A stretch of 64,000 nucleotides of DNA from positions 1 through 64,000 of the forward strand of contig NZ_QVPD01000006.1 in the NCBI RefSeq assembly GCF_003416885.1, in the 5' to 3' direction. The notes beneath the pieces were generated by a model. The model saw only the letters and a program-made list of their open reading frames with translations, was not told the DNA's origin and did not search any database. Each line of letters starts with the position of its first letter. Position 1 is the stretch's first letter. The position numbers and the translations under genes were made by a program. Positions 56,135 through 64,000 of this stretch are shown in pieces. Source of the stretch: Cognatiluteimonas weifangensis. GTDB lineage: Bacteria; Pseudomonadota; Gammaproteobacteria; Xanthomonadales; Xanthomonadaceae.

Positions 56135-57225
56135 GGCGTCCGCGTCCACGGCCGCCGCACCGGGCGCAACCGGCCGTCGCTGAAATACATCCCCGCCCCC
56201 AACGCCAGCAGCGGCAGCACCAGCCACCACAGCCCTGCCGCCGGCGGCAGGGTGCCCTTGCCCAGCCAGTCGGTGCCCAGCAAGGTCAGGTTCATGCCGA
56301 TCAGATAGGCGAGAAAGCCGATCAGGATGCGGCCATAGCGCGCCTGCCGCGGCGGACTGCGCGCCAGCGGCACCGCCAGCAATGCGAACGCCAGCGCCAG
56401 CAACGGCGGCGCCAGGCGATAGTGCAATTGCGCGCCGGCTTCCCGCCGCGGATCGCGCAGCAGCGCCGCCGTGGTCATCGCCTGCGGATCCTCGCCGTCT
56501 GCCTGGCTGCGCTGGTTGTCCGGCAGCAGCAGGTCGTTGCCGGTGTAGCGCATCAGGCGGAAATCGCGCCCGTTCTCGCGCGGGCCCTCGACCCGGAATC
56601 CGTCCTGCAGCCGCAGGTAGCGCTGCGCGCCGTCGAAACTCATGGCGCCGCTGCGGGCGGTGGTCACGTCGAGGCGGTCGCCGCCCTGCTTGTAGACGAA
56701 GATCCGGCTCATGCGGGTGCCGTCGCTGGACATCGCGCCGACGTAGACCACGCCGCCGCCGCCGGGCAGCTCGGTGAAGCGCCCCGGTTCCAGCCCGGCG
56801 ATCAGCAGGCTGCGGTTGCCCTCGGCGATCATCGCTGCCGAGGTCGCCTTGGCCCACGGCCCCAGCCACAGCGAGCACAACGCGATCGCGCCCACCACCG
56901 GCAGCACCAGCAGCAGCAGCGGCCGCAACAGCCGCCGCGGGCCGATCCCGATCGAGGTCAGGATCGGCATCTCGGCGTCGCGGTACAGCCGCCCGACCGC
57001 CAGCATCAGGCCCAGCATCAGCCCCAGCGGCAGGATCAGCGGCAGATAGCGGATCGTCTGCAGGCCCAGCTGCGACAGCATCATCGCCGCCGGCACCCGG
57101 CCGCTAGCGATCTGCCCGAGCACGTTGGCGAACAGGCCGCCGAGGCTGACCATCAGCAGCACCACCAGCGCCGCGAAGGTGGCCTGGGCGAATTCGCGCA
57201 GCAGATAGCGGTCAAGCAGTGGCAT
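56131..57225 (-). CDS. lptF: LPS export ABC transporter permease LptF
   Basis: Partner permease of LptG. The 364-aa protein starts MPLLDRYLLREFAQATFAAL, typical of LptF. It has the SIGIGPRRLLRPLLLLVLPV coupling segment, a periplasmic region with YVGAMSSDGTRMSRIFVY, and C-terminal helices with PLARSPPRQARYGRILIGFLAYLI. Divergent from pepA, as in most gammaproteobacteria. A TCTAAT -10-like hexamer is at 57264-57269 on this strand. Confidence 0.96.
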   Translation of the reverse strand: MPLLDRYLLREFAQATFAALVVLLMVSLGGLFANVLGQIASGRVPAAMMLSQLGLQTIRYLPLILPLGLMLGLMLAVGRLYRDAEMPILTSIGIGPRRLLRPLLLLVLPVVGAIALCSLWLGPWAKATSAAMIAEGNRSLLIAGLEPGRFTELPGGGGVVYVGAMSSDGTRMSRIFVYKQGGDRLDVTTARSGAMSFDGAQRYLRLQDGFRVEGPRENGRDFRLMRYTGNDLLLPDNQRSQADGEDPQAMTTAALLRDPRREAGAQLHYRLAPPLLALAFALLAVPLARSPPRQARYGRILIGFLAYLIGMNLTLLGTDWLGKGTLPPAAGLWWLVLPLLALGAGMYFSDGRLRPVRRPWTRTP

Positions 57226-57412
57226 CGGGCTCCGGGCGCGGCTTCGGCATCGGGCAGGGTTGCATTAGACTTCCGGGTTCGTTCGACGACGGCGTCAGCC
57301 GCGATCCGGCCGGCCCGCACTGGCGCCGGCCGGCGTCGCCGCCGCGACCCGCAAGTCGCGGCGGCGGACGATTGTACGGAAAAGCCCCCGTCCCCCTGCC
57401 GGAATCTGTTGC

Positions 57413-58909
57413 ATGACCCTCGAATTCAGCCTGAACCACGACGCTCCCGCCGACGTCCGCACCGACTGCATCGTGGTCGGCGCCTTCGCCGACGCCAGCC
57501 TGACGCCGGCCGCGCAGGCGCTCGACGCCGCCAGCGGCGGCCGGCTGCAGGCCCTGCTGGCGCGCGGCGACCTCAGCGGCAAGACCGGCAAGACCGCATT
57601 GCTGCACGACCTGCCGGGCGTGGCCGCGCCGCGGGTGCTGGTGGTCGGTCTCGGCGAGCCCGGCAAGTTCGGCGTGCCGCAGTACCTGAAAGCGATCGGC
57701 GACGCCGCGCGCGCGCTGAAGACCGGGCCGGTGGCCTCGGCGCTGCTCACCCTGGCGGAAACCGCGGTCCCCGGGCGCGACGCGGCCTGGAACATCCGCC
57801 AGGCGGTGATCGCCGCCGACCACGCCTGCTACCGCTACACCGCCACCCTGGGCGCCAAGAACAAGAAGCGCGAGGAAACCGGGCTGCGGACACTGGCGAT
57901 CCACGCCGCGGCGGGTGCCGCGGCCGACGCGGCGCTGGCGCAGGGCCGGGCGATCGCCGCCGGCGTCGCCTTCGCCCGCGAGCTCGGCAACCTGCCGCCC
58001 AACGTCTGCAACCCGGCCTACGTCGCGCAGCAGGGCCGCGAGTTCGCCGCGCGCGCCGGCGGCAAGGTCTCCTGCGAGGTGCTCGACCGCACGCAGATGC
58101 AGGCGCTGGGCATGGGCTCGCTGCTGGCCGTGGCCCAGGGCTCGGCCAACGAGCCGCAGCTGGTGGTGATGAAGTACGACGGCGGCGCGCCCGGCGCCAA
58201 GCCCTACGTGCTGGTCGGCAAGGGCATCACCTTCGACACCGGCGGCATCAACCTCAAGACCCAGGGCGGGATCGAGGAGATGAAGTACGACATGTGCGGC
58301 GCGGCGTCGGTGCTGGGCGCGTTCGTCGCCGCGGTCGGCATGCAGCTGCCGCTCAATCTGGTGTGCGTCGCCGCGGCGGTGGAGAACATGCCCGACGGCG
58401 CCAGCTACCGCCCCAGCGACGTGCTCACCTCGATGTCGGGCAAGACCATCGAGGTCGGCAACACCGACGCGGAAGGGCGCCTGATCCTGTGCGACGCGCT
58501 GACCTACGCGCAGCGCTTCGAGCCGGCCGCGCTGCTCGACGTGGCGACCCTCACCGGCGCCTGCGTGGTGGCGCTGGGCAAGTACGCCACTGGCCTGATG
58601 GGCAAGCACGACGACCTGTGCGCCGAGCTCCTGGCCGCGGGCGAGACCACCTTCGACCGCGCCTGGCGGCTGCCGCTGTGGGACGAATACCAGGGCATGC
58701 TCGACTCGACCTTCGCCGACGTCTACAACATCGGCGGCCGCTGGGCCGGCGCGATCACCGCCGGCTGCTTCCTGTCGCGCTTCACCGAGGGCCAGCGCTG
58801 GGCGCACCTGGACATCGCCGGCGTCTCCAACGGCGACGGCAAGCTGGGCATGGCCACCGGGCGCCCGGTCGGCCTGCTGGCGCAGTGGCTGCTGGACCGC
58901 GCGGCCTAG
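57413..58909 (+). CDS. pepA: Leucyl aminopeptidase (cytosol aminopeptidase)
   Basis: M17 di-zinc/manganese aminopeptidase; in E. coli PepA also acts as a DNA-binding architectural protein in Xer recombination and pyrimidine regulation. The 498-aa protein has the C-terminal catalytic domain with [14 protein letters not shown] (lysine and metal ligand aspartate), [12 protein letters not shown] and the family signature NTDAEGRL at about 349-356. The N-terminal macro-like domain is standard. First gene of pepA-holC-valS. Confidence 0.97.
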   Translation: MTLEFSLNHDAPADVRTDCIVVGAFADASLTPAAQALDAASGGRLQALLARGDLSGKTGKTALLHDLPGVAAPRVLVVGLGEPGKFGVPQYLKAIGDAARALKTGPVASALLTLAETAVPGRDAAWNIRQAVIAADHACYRYTATLGAKNKKREETGLRTLAIHAAAGAAADAALAQGRAIAAGVAFARELGNLPPNVCNPAYVAQQGREFAARAGGKVSCEVLDRTQMQALGMGSLLAVAQGSANEPQLVVMKYDGGAPGAKPYVLVGKGITFDTGGINLKTQGGIEEMKYDMCGAASVLGAFVAAVGMQLPLNLVCVAAAVENMPDGASYRPSDVLTSMSGKTIEVGNTDAEGRLILCDALTYAQRFEPAALLDVATLTGACVVALGKYATGLMGKHDDLCAELLAAGETTFDRAWRLPLWDEYQGMLDSTFADVYNIGGRWAGAITAGCFLSRFTEGQRWAHLDIAGVSNGDGKLGMATGRPVGLLAQWLLDRAA

Positions 58910-58912
58910 GGC

Positions 58913-59335
58913 ATGCCGCGCGCCGACTTCTACCTGATCGCCAAGCCGCGCTTCCGCGAGCAGCCGCTGCTGCTGGTGTGCGAGCTGGCGCGCAAGGCCC
59001 ACCACGCGGGGATGCCGACGCTGGTGCTGGCGCGCGACGCGCAACAGGCCGAGGCGCTGGATGAACTGCTGTGGGAGTTCGATCCCGACGACTACGTCGG
59101 CCACCAGCTCGCCGGCGACGAGGACGACGACGCCACCCTGGTGCTGATCGCCGCGCCCGACACCGACACCCCGTTGCGGCCGCTGCTGATCAATTTGCGC
59201 GACGCCGCGGTCGAGGGCGCCTTCGAACGCGTGCTGGAAGTGGTGCCGGCCGACGATGCCGCCCGCGGGCCGCTGCGCGAGCGCTGGAAGCAGTACAAGG
59301 CGCGCGGTTTCGAAGTGACCAAGCACGACATGTGA
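58913..59335 (+). CDS. holC: DNA polymerase III subunit chi
   Basis: Chi links the clamp loader (via psi) to SSB on lagging-strand DNA. The 140-aa protein starts MPRADFYLIAKPRFREQPLLLVCELARKA and has LVLARDAQQAEALDELLWEF and VLEVVPADDAARGPLRERWKQYKARGFEV (landmark RERWKQYKARGFEV), the conserved end of HolC. It lies 3 nt after pepA, a conserved pair. Confidence 0.94.
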   Translation: MPRADFYLIAKPRFREQPLLLVCELARKAHHAGMPTLVLARDAQQAEALDELLWEFDPDDYVGHQLAGDEDDDATLVLIAAPDTDTPLRPLLINLRDAAVEGAFERVLEVVPADDAARGPLRERWKQYKARGFEVTKHDM

Positions 59336-59350
59336 CGCGAGCGCCGCGGT

Positions 59351-59429
59351 GCCGGCGAAAGCCGGCGCCCGGCGGCTTCCGGCCGGCAACACCGCAATCG
59401 AAGACACCGGATTCCTGCCCGCGCAGGAA
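59351..59429. repeat. Two small hairpins in the holC-valS gap
   Basis: GCCGGC-GAAA-GCCGGC (59351-59366) has a GNRA loop. TTCCTGC-CCGC-GCAGGAA (59412-59429) matches a widespread proteobacterial repeat word. They fill most of the 114-nt gap; their role is unknown. Confidence 0.55.
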
Positions 59430-59449
59430 CGACAGGACCCAAGACCGCC

Positions 59450-62434
<2,985 letters not shown>

Positions 62435-62489
62435 CCGTTTCCGCCGATCGAATGCGTAGTCTCCCGTGATCGCCAAGGGGAGTCGCGCC

Positions 62490-64000
62490 ATGCGTCGGTT
62501 GTTCGCCTCGTTCCTGCTGTTCGCCTCCGCGCAAGCGGCGTGCGTCGATCTGGTCCTGCACAACGGCAAGCTGTGGACCGGCGACGAGGCGCAGCCCGTG
62601 GCCAGCGCCATCGCGATCGACGACGGCCGCATCGTCGCGGTCGGCGACGACGCCCGGATCCTGCAGCTCGCCGGCGCCGATACCCGGCGCATCGACCTGC
62701 AGGGCCGCCGCGTGGTCCCCGGCATCAACGACGCGCATACGCATGTCACCGTCGGCCTGGCTTCGCTCGACCTGAAGGTGGACCGCGCCGGCGGCAGCGC
62801 CGCGGTGCGGGCGGCCCTTGCCGCGCAACCCCGGGACGGCGATCGCTGGCTCACCGCCGACATCGGCATGGACGTGCTGGCCGATCCGGCGATGCGCCGG
62901 CGCCAACTCGATGCGCTGCACCCCACTCGTCCGGTGCTGCTCACCGGCTGGACCGGCCACGGCGCACTGCTGAACAGCGCCGCGCTGCAGGCCCTGGGCC
63001 TGTCGCCGGCGCGGGTGCCGCCGGGCGGCTGGCTCGGCCGCGACGCCGCCGGCGATGCCGACGGCCGGGTCTACGAATACGCGCAATGGTCGCCGCGCAC
63101 GCAGCTCCCGCCGCGCCCGCAACGGCTGCGCCAGGTGATTGCCGACGAGACCGCCATGCTGCTCAAGCTGGGCGTCACCAGCATCCAGAACATGGCGATC
63201 GGCACCTCGATCCCGGACTTCATCGCCGCCTGGCGCGACAGCGGCACGCCGCTGCGGGTGCGGGTGATCCGCACGCCGCTGGCGACCGCGCCCGGGCAGC
63301 CACCGGCGGACCTCGAGCTGCCGCGCGTCGACCCCGCGCACCCGGCGATCACCGTCTCCGGCACCAAGTGGATCCTCGACGGCACGCCGATGGAACACGG
63401 CGCGGCGATGCGCCACGCCTACGCCGACGGCAGCCACGGGCGATTGAATTTCAGCCAGGCGGAGATCGCGGCGTTGCTCAGCGAAATCTTCGCCCGCGGC
63501 GACCAGCCGCTGCTGCACGTCTCCGGCGACGCCACGCTTGCCGCCGTGCTCGACGCCATGCAGGCGGTCGCCGCGCCCGCGGCGTGGCAGGCGCTGCGGC
63601 CGCGGATCGAGCATGGCGAGGGCCTGGCGCCCGACCTGATGCTGCGCGCCCGCGCCTTCGGCATCGTGCTGGTGCAGAACCCCTCGCACTTCATGCTGCC
63701 CGCAGCCGAGAGCGCGTACATGCAGGCGCATGCGCTGCAACCGCTGGCCGCGGTCGCGGCCGCCGGCATCCCGCTGGCGCTGGGCAGCGATGGCCCGCCC
63801 AGTCCGTGGCTCAACATGCTGTTCGCCAGCCATCCGGTCTCGCGTCCGGACCAGACGCTCAGCCGCGAACAGGTCCTGCGCGCCTACACCGCGGGCAGCG
63901 CGTTCGCGGAATTCGCGGAAGGCCACAAGGGCCGGCTCGCGCCCGGCTATGCCGCGGACCTCGCGGTGCTGTCGCAGGACGTGCTCGACCCGTCGCTGCC
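62490..64000 (+). CDS. Amidohydrolase family protein (YtcJ-like), partial at window end
   Basis: 503 codons are visible and the frame runs off the window. A short signal peptide (MRRLFASFLLFASAQAA) is followed by VDLVLHNGKLWTGDEAQPVASAIAIDDGRIVAVG and VVPGINDAHTHV (metal-binding D-x-H-x-H type), then SGTKWILDGTPMEHGAAM and IEHGEGLAPDLM, as in Amidohydrolase_3/YtcJ proteins, and ALGSDGPPSPWLNM with the late catalytic aspartate. Substrates of this group are various N-acyl or lactam compounds; none can be assigned here. AAGGGGAG lies 6 nt before the ATG. Confidence 0.88.
   Translation, partial: MRRLFASFLLFASAQAACVDLVLHNGKLWTGDEAQPVASAIAIDDGRIVAVGDDARILQLAGADTRRIDLQGRRVVPGINDAHTHVTVGLASLDLKVDRAGGSAAVRAALAAQPRDGDRWLTADIGMDVLADPAMRRRQLDALHPTRPVLLTGWTGHGALLNSAALQALGLSPARVPPGGWLGRDAAGDADGRVYEYAQWSPRTQLPPRPQRLRQVIADETAMLLKLGVTSIQNMAIGTSIPDFIAAWRDSGTPLRVRVIRTPLATAPGQPPADLELPRVDPAHPAITVSGTKWILDGTPMEHGAAMRHAYADGSHGRLNFSQAEIAALLSEIFARGDQPLLHVSGDATLAAVLDAMQAVAAPAAWQALRPRIEHGEGLAPDLMLRARAFGIVLVQNPSHFMLPAAESAYMQAHALQPLAAVAAAGIPLALGSDGPPSPWLNMLFASHPVSRPDQTLSREQVLRAYTAGSAFAEFAEGHKGRLAPGYAADLAVLSQDVLDPSL

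Overview
The window is a very GC-rich chromosomal segment (about 70% G+C by eye) from a gammaproteobacterium of the Xanthomonadaceae, most likely Lysobacter-like. The reasons are the gene order of the dcw (division and cell wall) cluster with murD absent, the Xanthomonas-type xps order of the type II secretion genes (E-F-G-H-I-J-K-L-M-N-D), the order mraZ-rnpB-rsmI-lpoA-yraN, and the palindromic intergenic repeats. The genus is an inference. Almost every operon is packed with 4-nt ATGA or GTGA stop/start overlaps, which helped to choose starts.

Layout. 1-542: end of a palindromic repeat and a hairpin array behind ftsZ. 543-16308 (minus strand): complete dcw operon mraZ-rsmH-ftsL-ftsI-murE-murF-mraY-ftsW-murG-murC-ddlB-ftsQ-ftsA-ftsZ, with a promoter and four MraZ-type boxes at 16343-16415. 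16640-17450: composite repeat, then RNase P RNA. 17573-22557: rsmI, an LppC/LpoA-type lipoprotein, yraN, a FAD-linked oxidase and a uracil-DNA glycosylase-family protein. 22561-31247 (minus): thiL, nusB, ribH, a second composite repeat, ribB (with a degenerate RibA domain), ribE, an FMN riboswitch, a methyltransferase, ribD, nrdR, glyA. 31432-33980 (plus): ettA and pyrF. 34020-35159: tandem repeat and a glycosyltransferase; 35156-47670: glycosyltransferase-like gene and the complete xps type II secretion operon. 47741-52750: purL and a dsbC-like gene. 52980-53412: third composite repeat; then xerD, an RDD membrane protein, lptG-lptF, the divergent pepA-holC-valS operon, and an amidohydrolase cut by the window end.

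How the genes work together. The dcw operon makes lipid II and the FtsZ/FtsA/FtsQ/FtsL/FtsW/FtsI division machine. The rib genes make riboflavin, with FMN feedback on ribE-ribB. The xps genes build the outer-membrane secretin, the pseudopilus and its ATPase. lptF/lptG belong to lipopolysaccharide export.

Most unusual. (1) A bipartite palindromic element (module A, a conserved linker of about 60 bp, module B) occurs at three loci, with a fourth B copy at the window edge; some copies have further hairpins nested inside. (2) The last seven codons and stop of ftsZ are duplicated exactly 200 bp away around a hairpin array, like an insertion with a 22-bp target duplication. (3) The four FTLIE-type pseudopilins (XpsG, H, I, J) are preceded in frame by long leader stretches sharing a motif at nearly fixed distance from the cleavage site, and Shine-Dalgarno sequences or overlapping starts suggest that some of these are translated.
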